Below, in pieces: positions 1 through 12,604 of a DNA stretch of 62,000 bases. The position numbers were made by a program, and so were the translations under genes. The notes below the pieces were generated by a model. It had not been told where the DNA came from. It saw only the letters and a list, made by a program, of their open reading frames with translations, and made no database searches. Origin of the DNA: Glandiceps talaboti (taxonomy: Eukaryota; Hemichordata; Enteropneusta; Spengelidae); the NCBI RefSeq assembly GCF_964340395.1, contig NC_135559.1:1327501-1389500 (forward strand). Direction: 5' to 3'. Numbering within the stretch: position 1 is the first letter of the stretch; every line of letters starts with the position of its first letter.

Positions 1-232
1 TCGTCATTAGATGGCGCCCTCTAAGGAATTAATTACGCAAGATAAGGGGTCCACTTTCAAACTTCCAACCTATAGTAATTGAATTGAACTCTTATGAAAT
101 TGAAATTAATGCGAAATTTTAACCCACTAGGGTTGGTTTTTCGCAAACTCTTACCAGTACAGCATTAGTATATCTACCTAAGTCGACCATGCCGTATTTT
201 TTGGAGCTGATGTCGTCCGCGCGCGATCCATC
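1..232. other. non-coding flank at window start
   Basis: No ORF or recognisable repeat. A short palindromic GGCGCC (14-19) and a CG-rich stretch (GTCCGCGCGCGATCC, 214-228) lie just before the ATG at 233. Confidence 0.4.
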
Positions 233-623
233 ATGGCTTCTAAGACCAGAGGAAAGACCGGCGCCAAAAGTAGCGGGAAGATTGGTAGAAAACAGCGATC
301 AACAGCCCCCAGTCAGATTCTGAAGACCCTACCAACGAAAATCTCCGAGAATTTCAAGAACTCAGGTGGTAATTCAAGCCCTTAGATAACAGCTCGATCA
401 GCATAGCGACGGAGAATTTTCGTATCGCCAAATACGGGACGGTATGCCCAATTCGGCTATGTCGCAGCAAGGGGGCTATGTCAAGGGTTTTTCTCACAGT
501 AACGCTCCCGCTCAGTCCGTAGACGAAATGAGACAAACGTTGCCAGCTGATTGTCAACTACACAAGAATTATGGGAACAACAAAGGCAGTATATACCAGA
601 CTTCTTCAAATCAAATCAACTGA
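233..623 (+). pseudogene. coding-like segment in two frames, possibly a frameshifted gene or retroelement ORF fragment
   Basis: ATG 233 opens 50 codons of a very basic peptide (starts MASKTRGKTGAKSSGKIGRK) ending in TAG at 383. One base over in frame, 387-620 is open for 78 codons with a hydrophilic, protein-like composition (for example MSQQGGYVKGFSHSNAP) to TGA at 621. The segment is less AT-rich than its surroundings. The pair could be one reading frame broken by an indel, or two exons, or chance. I do not recognise the protein; retroelement ORF1 or a lineage-specific basic protein are possibilities. Confidence 0.28.
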
Positions 624-1469
624 AACCTGGTAAGTCTCGGCGTTTCCAAACTCGTAAAGATAACACTACTACTCAGGTCGCATAGCACCATATGGCCGCC
701 TAACTATTCTGGTATAATGTTAATATGGATGCATGCCTACATTAAAATTGTCTTCTGGCGTTCTTAGAACAGTCGGTTGTATAAAAGGGATTTCTTCAAC
801 ATTTTCTATGTGTATCAAGAAATACGTCATCGGGTCGTTCATAAGTTATATCTTAATATCAAGTTTGAGTTTAAGTCAATTTTAAGCGATAGTTGAAAAA
901 AGTTTCAGTTAGTATACATGTAATACTATGAATGCCTTTTGAATATGCAAGAAAACTTACATCCAAAAATTATAAACTCTGCTCGCGCCTATTTTGATAG
1001 TTATGGAAATGAATTTGGAGAGAGTGAAATAAACCAAATTAATTAGGACAGGTATAACAAACATGATCCTTGAAATTAAAACTAAATTATTAATTCAATC
1101 TTTTGTCGTAAATCATTCATGAATAGAGTCTGACGTTAATGTCCAACTTTTCCATTTTCCGCATGTGCTATTCTGTAAGCTCTCAGTTTTTAACTTTACA
1201 CATCTATAGCATGGCATTGCAACACATCTATAGCATGGCATTGCAACATGTAACAATTTCTAATGAGTTATAGTACAGAGAATGGGTGCCTCTAATTGCC
1301 CCCTTTACTTGTGAGTCAAAGTAAACCCCCACTGCTTTGCCATGATAGTAGTTTACCAAGTATAGCACTTCACTATATGCAGACAAACAAGATATACACT
1401 CCACTAGGCCGTTTCCTTTTCACAAACGTACACATCTATTTTCACTGTTGTGTCTGTTATCTTCATCTA

Positions 1470-1477
1470 TGACGTCA
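1470..1477. promoter_or_regulatory. CRE-like palindrome TGACGTCA
   Basis: Perfect consensus CRE octamer 389 bp upstream of ATG 1859. A second perfect copy lies at 23067-23074, 200 bp upstream of the alternative ATG at 23267. Function is inference. Confidence 0.35.
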
Positions 1478-1640
1478 TGGGAAATTCATCTCGAAAGGAA
1501 AACTAAGAGACTCTAGAATAAGTCGTGTTTCAGAAGAAGGGTTACCTTTTATTCTCCAGTTCGTGTTACAGTGAATAAGAATCTGTAACCTTTGGAATTA
1601 AGATCACTGGGAAGTTGTCATGACAACGTTGTAAAATAGT

Positions 1641-1654
1641 AAGTCACGTGACTT
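1641..1654. promoter_or_regulatory. 14-bp palindrome with E-box CACGTG
   Basis: AAGTCACGTGACTT is a perfect palindrome around CACGTG, a bHLH/USF-type site, about 205 bp upstream of ATG 1859. A related 10-bp copy (GTCACGTGAC) occurs in the intron at 42413-42422. Confidence 0.3.
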
Positions 1655-1858
1655 GGTGAAGGTACATCACGTCTATTTAGAACGACAAACCAAGAGTTGG
1701 CCAGACAGTGTGGCGCCGAGCTCGACTGAGACTGTTTCTAATCATAAAATTCGTAATCAATTCAAAGAAGAGTACTGGAATGGTACAGACAGCGAGGCGC
1801 CAGTGTAGTGCGTTTTTGTAAAGTTTATATTTTGAAAGCTTTAGCACCGTTTTCCACG

Positions 1859-1951
1859 ATGAAACGAGTAACTTTGAGACATCGATTGACCATCTTTTTA
1901 ATTTTACTATCAATTGAACAAAATCCAGCCCATGGTTTTGCCATGACATCG
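1859..1951 (+). CDS. candidate signal-peptide first exon (possible distal 5' exon of the adhesion GPCR)
   Basis: The ATG at 1859 has A at -3 and opens 31 codons ending exactly at a strong GTAAGT donor (phase 0). The peptide has a basic N-region (MKRVTLRHR), a hydrophobic core (LTIFLILLS) and a polar region with an AHG-FA cleavage-like site, so it is a textbook secretory signal. No other exon that could continue it is visible nearby. The acceptor at 23356, also phase 0, would join it directly to the first discoidin module. That joining is inference: the intron would be 21.4 kb, far longer than the others. It could instead start an unrelated secreted protein or be a chance ORF. Confidence 0.5.
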
Positions 1952-2014
1952 GTAAGTTCAAAATTATTATATTTCTTTCCGTATGCCATTCTAGAAATAT
2001 GTGTTTCGCTATAA

Positions 2015-3370
2015 AGGATATTTATATGTATTTTGACCTATTCTGGTCTATAACTACATTTGGAGGAGGATCACACCAACGGTTTTTATCATTCAAACAC
2101 CAAACGTATATAATATAATATTATTATATGATAATAGGCTAGGTGTCAGCAGTAACATGCCAGGAAGTCGTCTTTTGATACAGCTCTATTTTCTTTCAGA
2201 CATTTGATATATTGTTTTCGTGATGAAAGTACAGCTCTATTTTTATTTCTATTCAATTTTATATTTTATTCAATCGTGATGAAGGACAGTTATATTTATT
2301 ACCTGCACAATGTTTGCATTTGTCATACATAGGGTCCCCGTACACATTTACAGTTCGATACTCCAATGATATGTGTTAGAATTATGGTACATTTGCTTAG
2401 TGTTCATTTTGTCGACCGTCATTACTCTTTGAAAAAATATATCATACCCATGCATTACAATTAGTTTTTATTTGATTTTCTTTTAAAAATCATATTAAAG
2501 ATTACATTTGATTCATAAAACGTTGCCCTTTTCAACTCAGATGAGCTGATCCATTTGGAAATCTTGTATGTTTTAGTGTTATCTATGATTGTTATATAGC
2601 AACTACAGTAAACAACGGCAGTACCAGCATTATGTATATACATGATTATAGATAATCACTTCGTATTGCTCATCATAGATCAAAGCAGAAGGAAAATAGT
2701 CAACAAATGGGTATAAAAAGAATTGACTAAGTTACACAGCAAAAGAAATAAAAGTGATGTGTCAGATGATACATATACTGGTATTTGTATATTATATGTA
2801 TTCTATATTAATGGAAAACTAAAGTACAGCCTATCTTTATAGAGAAACTAGTAAGTATGCTCTTTTTGAATAAAAAATCTCTCAAAATGGCAATTAGTAA
2901 AATGGAATCCGAGGTATGCACGGAATTAAGTAATTAGAGTCCTGCACTCTACTCTTCAGATTATGAATATACCTAAATAGACCTCCTATACGTGCATATT
3001 TAAAAAAAAATTGACTGACATTACTGAAAAGCAAGTTTGTATTTTTTTTCAATGAAGTACTACTTCTAAAGGTTTTCTAACAGCAGTGATTGAGAATTAA
3101 CACTTACGTTAATTTAACGATTTTGTTATAAACAAACTCGTAGAATCAGACACAAAAATATCTTAAATTTGAAAACTTAATAACATGACAATTTTGTATT
3201 AGGCAAACTCGTAGAAATCATAGCCACAAAATGAAGAAGATTAATAATACTAAACTGAATTATCTTTATTCGAATGGTGTTTTGTACATGATAAAGACAA
3301 ATGATAAGATATGTATCAATTAGTTCACGGTATATAAACGTGTCTGTCTCTGTCTGCCTGTCAATTTGTC

Positions 3371-3417
<47 letters not shown>

Positions 3418-4068
3418 ATTCCATCAGTTCAGCGAGTGGGCAGCGATGAAAATGTAGGCATTTCGATTCTACAAATTGACAATGACAAAAATAGACATTT
3501 CGAGTGGGCAGCGACAAAAAATATAGGCATTCGATTTGAGAAGAGGGTAATGACAAAATTTTAGTTATATTCAGCAAGTGGACAGGCGCTAAACTGTAGT
3601 ATTACATAACTTCATCTTTATCTTATACTTATAACCGAAACGTCATTCATATAATTACTTTGCTAAATTTCAAATATAATCGAATTGACAATATTTTATG
3701 TTATCCATCAAAAGTCGCGTACTTTTAAAACACCTGTCTAGACGGAGGAGATTTTGAAAACTTGTCACTGTAGATTTTGTTGTGAGCTTGAAATGGCAGT
3801 CTTGATTAGCCTCATTTGCCATGTAGGTAATTGCTGCCATCAAATACCCCTTTTAAACTAACACACTTTAATTGGCAAATCCATTATATTTCGTACCAAT
3901 ATATCTTTCAATTTCGATTACTATGGAAAGGTTCAATGTCGACTCAGTATTTGCATTCCGTCGACCTTCGAGCGTTTTTTATACGATGACAATATAGCCT
4001 CGACTTTACAATTTGTCTTCATATAGCTGTCGGCTGTCTTCGAATTAAGTGTTGTTTTTATTACTAAC
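2015..4068. other. non-coding AT-rich DNA with a (TCTG)n microsatellite
   Basis: No exon seen. A (TCTG/TGTC)n run lies at about 3369-3414; the ORF through it is a repeat artefact. A loose duplication of CATTTCGA.T / GAGTGGGCAGCGA.AAAA motifs follows at 3433-3530. Confidence 0.5.
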
Positions 4069-4228
4069 ATGGGGTTTGCATCGGACATCGAAAATCAAAA
4101 TAATCACAGAGGAAAGAGCGCAATTGAATTGTTCGTTTTCATAGCGATTTGCATCTTGCTGCAAATGTCAACCTGTACAATTTATATCAAAGTGCAAATT
4201 GTCGAAATGCACTTTTCCCAAGTAGCAG
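4069..4228 (+). CDS. candidate first exon of a type II membrane protein
   Basis: ATG 4069 opens a hydrophilic N-terminus (MGFASDIENQNNHRGKSAIE) then a hydrophobic stretch (ELFVFIAICILLQMSTCTIY) and an IKVQIVEM segment that could begin a coiled-coil stalk. A fair donor (GCAGGTATT) falls after 4228 in phase 1; the frame stops at 4249. The shape is that of short N-terminal exons of TNF-like, collagen-like or C1q-like type II proteins. No following exon is visible in this window, so this may be a lone or unused exon, or chance. Confidence 0.3.
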
Positions 4229-5363
4229 GTATTCCTTGCCTTCCGTTCTGAGACACTCAATAAAGAATTGTTCAAAGGGTGAAACTAATGATTCGAACAA
4301 GGCATGTATATCCTAGTCAGCTAATGACAACACAAAGTCTCAAAAGGCATATATTCCATTGTGAAAGTTTGATTTTAGTAAGAAGTCTCTGTTCCGAATA
4401 TATATGGTATGCATGTCTGTTTCAACGTGACAAAAAGGAAATTGTATTCTGATAACCGGAATATGGTTTTTAAGAGTAAGTAAAGCCCGTCCACGTAGTG
4501 TATTCTCCTGATTTATTTATGCATAGCCAATGTTAGTACAGATCCTTCACATATCTGCGTATCATTTTAGAATGTTAGAAAGCTTGATTGACTTCTACGA
4601 GAAAAGAACAACGAAACATCTTTATACACGAACAAGTTTCAAAAAAGATAAAATGTAGTGATGATGAAGGAGTGTAATTTCAGGTCTGTCCTCCCCTTCC
4701 ATATTCTGAAAATAGCAATTAGTGATACAATCTTCTTTGATGAGATTTAACAGCCACGTTAATCACGGCTGACTCGGATTACTTGAAAAGCGTTTACATG
4801 ATCAAGGATCCTAGTGATATACATGCTTAAAATCAAGTGCCTAAAACTATTATATAAAGTTTCATGATTACCTATAGGGATGTGAATGTGTGGATTTAGT
4901 CCTGTGTTATGTTTCCATAGTGACCAGGCTGCATTGAGATTGACAAAAATGATGCCAATATACTATTAGACGAAAGTAAAAGAATCCATATAACAAGAAC
5001 TTTCAAAAAATGTTACATATGCCTGAACGAACTAATGATGTTTTGATTGCATTGCAGAATATTCGTCAGGACTATTCTGTTTTGAGATGTTTCCTCAATT
5101 GTGAAGTAAAAGTCGGATTCTAAAAGTGTTCTGTAAAGTTTTGAGATTTGTCATGCAAGAACAAGTAAGATGTTTGAATGTAACAACTTAAAAATGTGAT
5201 ATCCCAGCTGTGATATCCGTAAGGAGATTAGCTGGTATTATATAGATAGATAGAAAGGAATTATGTACATGTAATTATAACTCTGTGTGCAATAGTGTCG
5301 TAGAGATATTACATTCACAATATGTCAGAATATCACAGTCACATACACAGATCACAGACACAC

Positions 5364-5434
5364 ACATACATACATACATACATACATACATACATACATA
5401 CATACATACATACATACATACATACATACATACA

Positions 5435-5464
<30 letters not shown>
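5364..5464. repeat. (CATA)n microsatellite
   Basis: About 25 uninterrupted tetranucleotide units. ORFs on both strands (HTYI or MYVC repeats) are artefacts. Confidence 0.95.
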
Positions 5465-5465
<1 letters not shown>

Positions 5466-8246
5466 CAATCACAGGAAACCATAAGGTTGGAGAATCATAT
5501 ATTACTCATCTCAAATAATCCGACATTGAAATCGATACCGAATGCTCCGATCCAGCTCCTTGCACTTCAATAGAAACTAATGTCAATCCGGTATATACTA
5601 ATAATTTGTTTCAGTTTGAGCAGGTGTCCGTTCCTTGATTACATTTCTCCAACTGGAAATGAACGATGATAACATGTAGGAGTATTTAATAGAAACGACA
5701 CTAACAGGTTGAAAACTAACTGATTAGGCTAATAAAAAGACAGCGGAGGCTTATTTTATTTCAGTGCCGTAAAATGAATTACCAGGTCCAAGTTGCGGCA
5801 ATGAAATTTGAACAATATCCGACACTTAATTCATACTTGCCAATGGATACATAGAATGCCAACAGCATCTATAAATTCGTCTATGTATCTAATCCAGGTC
5901 ATCTTGCAATGTCACATTGACCACTAAATGAAACGCCAATATCTACATACAGGATATTAGCACCAATAATCTACAACATTTGATCGAAATTTGGATTAAG
6001 GATTTCACCCATTTCTATTAATGAAAAAGTAAGAATTGTAATGGTACACAATTAAGATACAGTGATTAGCCATGTTAATAATTTGCTATTTTAGCAAGTA
6101 AACTTGAAACAGACGTACCAATCTCCTCTGATCTTATTGAATATACATACTGTAAACCGCAATATTCTATAAAATTTTACGAGTTTCGCGAGGCACTACA
6201 AATATTGGGGTCGCACCACACCAACACAACGTACAACACTCGGTAACGTATCTATATATATACATATATATAGTATATTGTACCCATGGCAATAACATAA
6301 TAACGAGTATTATGAACAATTATCACAAAAGAAAATATGTCTCTGATACTTTGTCATTTGTTATACCTATCAAAGCAAACTGCCTCTCACATAATGCTAA
6401 ATTTACCAACCATCCTTTTCATTTTAAGTGGAATATTCAACAACTAGATAAACATTTGGACGAATATTCCACTGAATAGCTCGGCTTGTAAATATTTTAG
6501 TATTATTATGTGCTTCACGTGAGTGTGTTCAGAAGCTTGGACTGTGAATAATGACATCGTGAACAGGGACAGGTAGCTTTTACAACACGTATATGCGTAA
6601 TTGTAGAGTGAGTACAAGTGTCATCATTCGACGGCTGACGTAATAACATTACATGTTCTGAATATAAGATTTCTAATACGCTTTGTCCCTTTGTCATTAC
6701 AAACCATCATCCAATAGACGTCTTATTATTACTGTATTTCATGATGTGCTTACTACAGTATATAGTGCGAAATGTAATACTTGTTTTAAGGTACCGAATG
6801 GTCTATATACTATCAAGGGCTGCTCCATCTCCTTGTGCAGCAGTTTGTGTTTACGTAACGTGTATATACTGACGGGTTAACAATATGGAACATCATTTGA
6901 ATACTTTCACTTGTTCGGCCATAGATAAAGTTATGACCAAAATGATCCATTTCTTGACGATAACAGTAGTGCGTTAAACATCGTTTCCTGATTCTCACCT
7001 GTAACAGTGTTAGTTACTCAGGATTTTCTTGGCAGGTTGCCTGTATAGAGATCACAGCACATTTCAATATCAAATGACAAGTCGTGGATTTTAAATATGA
7101 TGGGAATTTTAATTTAAAATCTGACTTTTGTGACTCATACATGATACTTACAATACATGCACATAGACAGTGTATGTAATAACGCTACAGGATTCCACAT
7201 TCACAATAATCAACAGTATAATTCTGCCATCTACGTGACGTTTAACGTCAATCGATTCAAGGGATATCATGATAGATTTGCCTATTGCTATTTCCGAAAT
7301 CAAATGTTACGTGAGCAGTAAAAATGAAAGACTGGGTGTCAGTGACATAAACGATGTATTTTTTTCACAGAGATGTAATTTATATTAACATTGAGTTGAC
7401 GTGCCGTGCAGTTATCTAAATGCAACATTGATGTGTGCACTTCTACAGGTAGCTCACTTCAAAAGGTAATCAAAACAGACCGTTTCTTAGCAACATGTAC
7501 TTTTAAATGTCACCGAAGGATCTCCAATATAATTGTTAACATCTTTTTTTGTTTTAACTCTCAAATTGCTTTGTTTTAACTCTCAAATTTCTTGTTTTAT
7601 GTGTTATTATGTTTATTGCTTTACTTTGCACATAACCCTATCACAGAATATGTGAATGAGTATATTTCCATTTTGATAGTATTCGGATCAGTATAACAAA
7701 TAAGCTTAAATTAAATGCATCATGACAAGCTTATCAATCACAAACAGCAAACTTAATCTAGAAATTAAACTATCAACGGTTGGCTGTAAATTATGCATAT
7801 ATCTGAGTTATCCATGTAATTGTATGTTGCCATGTCTGAAGATACAAGAAATTCATTTCACAATCAAATACATGTTATAAAAGTGCACTACTGTGTACAT
7901 CCTGTCCAGAAGGTTCATTGACTGAGGGTGATACCAACAGTTCTATGTTTCAAAGTAGAGTATAATGTATATATACTTATATTTAGACGGCTACAGAGTC
8001 AATTATGTAATCAACCATTAATATGATTACTGCCATTTAAAATAATGGCAATAGGCTTTGTGGTTTCTCTAGTTAATTTTATCCAGTTCTATTCAATTGA
8101 TATACCTATGTTTGGCGTCTTGAAATCATTTCACTGTGTTTAGGGTTTTCATCATTTCAGTAATTTTAACAAACGCAGATAATATAATGAATATTAAGAG
8201 ACATACAAACAGACGTGAGGTAATCTGCATTCAAGTGTACATATTT

Positions 8247-8298
8247 TGTATGTATGTATGTATGTATGTATGTATGTATGTATGTATGTATGTATGTA

Positions 8299-8352
<54 letters not shown>
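8247..8352. repeat. (TATG)n-(TG)n compound microsatellite
   Basis: About 13 TATG units pass into about 20 TG units and a short GAGAG tail. Confidence 0.95.
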
Positions 8353-8892
8353 TGTTTGTAAAACAGAGAACCTAAGCAACATTTGACCATTACATCACCA
8401 ACACCTTTATTCAGTCAGTTGTAATTGCTTCGAGCCCACCTGGGGCTAACGAATGAGGTGAGAGAACAGTGGAAAAGGCCTCGTATATATCAATTCAAAT
8501 GTACCTTGAAAATATTACTAAAGATCGTGCCTCGGGACTTCATGTGGAAGCGTTCAGCATATATCATAATATCCACAGATGAAGGCAATGACGCACAAAC
8601 AGGTATTACATCATTCTTATTAAAAGGCGTGACTGCCCTTGGGTTAAATAGATAATTAATTGAATGTCTAGAACCGCCGTAGTCGACAGTAACGTGATCC
8701 TAAGACAAATCTCTCAGGAGTTGACAATTTACTACATACTGCAGAAGGGATATTTTCTTAATAAAATTGTTCATTACAATTAAGTCACCCAAGCTTTTCA
8801 AGAAATTGTATCAGCTAAATGTTGACAAATGATTTAATGAAACCACTCTACGCTGGCAACTTTTGTCTCATGTGAGTTGAGTTTCTTCGCAA

Positions 8893-9105
8893 AGTAAATG
8901 GCCTTGTTCATTTTGATTTTCCGCGACACATTCCCTTATTGTAAGATCTAAGAATTGAAATGACATTGTTCATTTTGATTTCAGTGACATACTCCCTAAT
9001 ATTATTGTACTTAAGTTATTTTTATTTTCTATGACACATTCCCTTATTGTAAGATCTATGAATTGAAATAACTTTCCAACCTTTTTGTAAGATCTAAGAA
9101 TTACA
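8893..9105. repeat. diverged tandem repeat, unit about 75 bp
   Basis: The core CATTCCCTTATTGTAAGATC followed by TA(A/T)GAATTGAAAT appears at 8930 and 9041, with TTGTTCATTTTGATTT before two of the units and a partial TGTAAGATCTAAGAATTACA at 9085. Confidence 0.7.
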
Positions 9106-10797
9106 ATCAGACACAAACAACTAGGTAAGTAATTTAAATGGATTGGTTCATTATTCTTTATACTTTATTACAAACAAAGAGAAGAAAAAACCAGTAAATA
9201 TCCTTTCACTTTGACAAGATAAATTTCGGGTTAAACATCTTTCTGATGTACGCAATTATCATTTCCATATTCCCATGTTTTGTATCCAGACATATTTTTT
9301 CTCTATCTATAGAAGGTTGCAAAAAAATCACATATGGCTATATGCGTTCAACTAAGAAACAGGATTGCAGACATATTGTCTTTATTACACAGTCTGACAG
9401 CAATTTGTCACAAGGGTTATCATGTTATTAAACAGAAGACTGTCTTCATTCGAGCACAATTATAGTGTCACTTGAGTCTATTTTATGAAAGGTGACACAA
9501 TGGAAATTATTCATCTGTGACTTTCTGGTTAACCTTATGAAACATCTCGTATGAGTTTACCCATTCAATAATCAAAATCCATTAAGACACAGAATCATAT
9601 TGAAGATTCAATTACTACTTATTAAAACACAGATTTTAACTTGTGTTATCTTTCCAATTATGTTGTTCACCTGATGTAATATTTTTTGTTATTCTTTCAT
9701 TCTTTCATGTGATTTGTATAGTGCTTACGGATACAATGATAACATCTTACTGGCAAATAGTTAAATTTAGTAGCTCGTTACCTAAAATTATCCATTGCAA
9801 TATGGCGCTATCGCTACCATGCGGTGACCACTGTCATTAGTTGTTTGGTTCCAAGGAGTAACGTCTTCAAATTGTTCACGAAGAAAAACATGTGGTAGAA
9901 CGATTTCATGGGTCCATGAGATGACCTGATTGCTTTTTACTTGGAACAAGCAAAACAGTTATATCGATCTAACATATTTTGTTTAAATAATGTTTAGCTG
10001 GTATCGTGGGATAACATTTTGTGTTACTAGCCTTCCAACATAAGCTATATAATTTGATCACACAATCAAAATTACAGGAATAAAATATGCTCTTACTTAA
10101 AATGTTATATTCTAACATAACTTAGCAAACACATTTATTCACATCATAACAGTGAGTAATTGTTGCCTTAGGGGCAGCAATCATTTCAACGAACTAGACA
10201 TATTTTCTCTAAATCTGGGTATTTGTGAGATTTGACACTTGTGTAAAATTTGATATAGATGCCAGGGGTTAGGGATGAGGAGTTACTGTTGTGTATCTGT
10301 GGCTTTATCGTTATGGCATCATTTTTCAGCAACCTTAATATTAACTAAGATAAATCATCTCCTCCCATCTCCATCCACTCTTAGCTTTTACAAGACAACG
10401 TATAATGTTTGTTAATAAAAATACGTCTACCTTGATCTTATAAAGTGCCATAGCATGAAACCTCAGCTCTTTGCTATACGATTGAGGGCGTACTAACATG
10501 ATGATCCCCAGTTCATTTTTTTGTATCTTTTTTGTAAATCAAACAAAATGTTTAATGCACTTTTGCAGTTCATTATATACAGCTGTGGAGATTCTTTTTT
10601 CCGATACTATTCGAACAAAATAAAGTGAGCCTAGTATATAGAGGCCAATTGTGTGGAAAATATATCAACGACCCTCCACAGGGAAATTGAAGACATAACT
10701 CTTAAATAACTAATAACTCAAATTTCATCTTAAAAGACTTCAACTTTTAATACGTCGTTGTTAATATACCTGCGACAACAAAAAGGCTTTCGACATA

Positions 10798-10825
10798 TGA
10801 TGTGTGTGTGTGTGTGCGCGCGCGC
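10798..10825. repeat. (TG)n(CG)n alternating purine-pyrimidine tract
   Basis: TG repeats run straight into CG repeats, a sequence able to form Z-DNA. Confidence 0.85.
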
Positions 10826-11797
10826 AAGCCCTGTCCAATACGTGTTTATTACTTTGTATGTCGAGTCAAAAAAATCTTATTATACACAACGACTGTGGCC
10901 ATTAAATAAGTATATATGATATTTGCCAGATGTCTCAAATTTTACAGTTACAAATCATTCTAAAACTATCTATCGTATTGCTTGTTCGGTTTATCGAATA
11001 TTTCAATCTTTGGGGCAACATTTATAACATCAATCGAAACATTCAGATGCCGTTCGTGTTATTGGTTACCGGTAGGTCGTACAATGTGCTATATATAGCC
11101 TTCCTGACCAAACAGAATATGATGAAAATAAATAGTTATGTCCTTCATTTCGGTGGAAGAAATATGCCACAGAAGTATAATAATAAACATTTCAAATCGG
11201 CGAAACATACAAACAGTGTTTTTCAAGAACGAGTTCTACGTTGATGGTTAAATGTGTTGTCTATATACCTATTCAAAGATGTAAGATGTTATTGCATAAG
11301 CAATGCGCTACACATATCAGCTCTGATAATCGAGTTTTGATACATCCCTTCAATTTGCCATAATGCGTCTTCAACGGTTGACTCAATTTTGAAAAGATTT
11401 TCTCGTATATCTTATAACACGTGGAATGAATTGCTGTGCATTAAGTATAATGATCAATGTTGATTGGGATAAAAGGAGAGTGAATAACAAGTTGGAAATA
11501 TGGAAATCTTTTATCTGACCTTAATCAAATTTATAGTTTTCGATTCGTTTCATCAATTTAAGGAGGAAATATGTCACTGTCTAATCAAACCTTTAAGTCT
11601 TTGTAAGACTAGTAATCTAGTTCAACAAATCCTAATCTGTAGATTTGTTTGTATACCACAGTAATGAGCTTCTAAGTCTTTTCTTATTGGATATTGCACA
11701 TACATCCATTTAGTTATTGTCTAGACAGCATATTTTGCCACTCAATCTTTCTCTCTTCTCTCTACAATATCGATACCGAGCGAAAAAACCAAGCAGT

Positions 11798-11876
11798 GGA
11801 AACACCTAACGTTTCACTGAACACTTCTAAACCAAGCAGTGGAAACACCGAACGTTTCACTGATCACTTCTGCGTC
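11798..11876. repeat. 42-bp tandem duplication
   Basis: The unit beginning CCAAGCAGTGGAAACACC and containing AACGTTTCACTGA.CACTTCT is present twice with two or three mismatches, inside a short ORF (11694-11909) that I do not recognise. Confidence 0.75.
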
Positions 11877-12592
11877 TATCAACAGTATGAAAAGGAAGTG
11901 TTCACCTGAAGACTGTATGTTGTAAAATATGCGAATTATTTGGCAAATTGTAGTAGTCGTTCAAATTGAAACACTTTTACTGCTGAACACAGCACAAATG
12001 TAATCGAGTATTACTGGCTGAATTAATTGAAAGAAAATGATCTCATCCACTACAATTCTGCTGTCTCAATCAGTAAAAGTGTAGCAAGTTAAAAACAACC
12101 ATGTAATGATCTACTTTGACCATGAATATATACGTTACATACTTCTTGTGAACGCTTGCACATTTCAAATTCTACTTTATAAAATGTTCACCTAACACAT
12201 TTTACCCAACGCAATATTTTTTGATGAACCAGCAAGTGGATATGATTTATTACGTAGAAATGATGCAGTGTACCACGACTCTGGTCTTGCGACTATGTAT
12301 ATTAAGAGAACTGACAGATGACTTTTTAAAAAGTAAAAATGAATTCCAAAGCAAATTAATGCAAGAAATAAAAATCCCATTAAACGGTAAGTGAAAAGGG
12401 TTTCGAGCTAATACCCTTCTTTATATATGCCAATCTTAATATTAAAGTTTACCGTTTACATTCACTTTGCTTATATTGATTACATGTATTTGAAGGTGAT
12501 CTTGAACTGCAATCTTCCTCTGCATGTTTTAAGCGGTGAAATCAATAGTTCAATGTAGGATAAAAAGGACCAAATTCTACTTAGGCTCAGAC

Positions 12593-12604
12593 CCCCCCCC
12601 CCCC
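12593..12604. repeat. poly-C tract (12 bases)
   Basis: Uninterrupted C run; other homopolymer G runs occur near 13045 and 36921. Confidence 0.9.

Larger units (their letters stand above)
624..1858. other. AT-rich region upstream of the candidate signal-peptide exon
   Basis: Contains a 24-bp exact tandem duplication (1198-1245, unit CATCTATAGCATGGCATTGC plus 4 bases), a CRE-like octamer and a 14-bp palindromic E-box described separately. No coding exon seen. Confidence 0.5.

Noticed and set aside
5364-5464. Possible CRISPR-like array in the repeat-rich regions
   Set aside because: All arrays seen are micro- or minisatellites without regular unique spacers, and the genome is animal.
5275-5573. 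ORFs on both strands with HTYI/MYVC repeats
   Set aside because: Translation of the (CATA)n microsatellite; no other protein features. The same applies to 8136-8390, 26468-26839, 30937-31176, 35561-35939, 37709-38044, 39472-39705, 52728-53068, 55603-55947, 58165-58418 and 61461-61773.
10930-11244. 104-codon ORF
   Set aside because: Composition is AT-driven and there is no motif; isolated with no exon-like borders.
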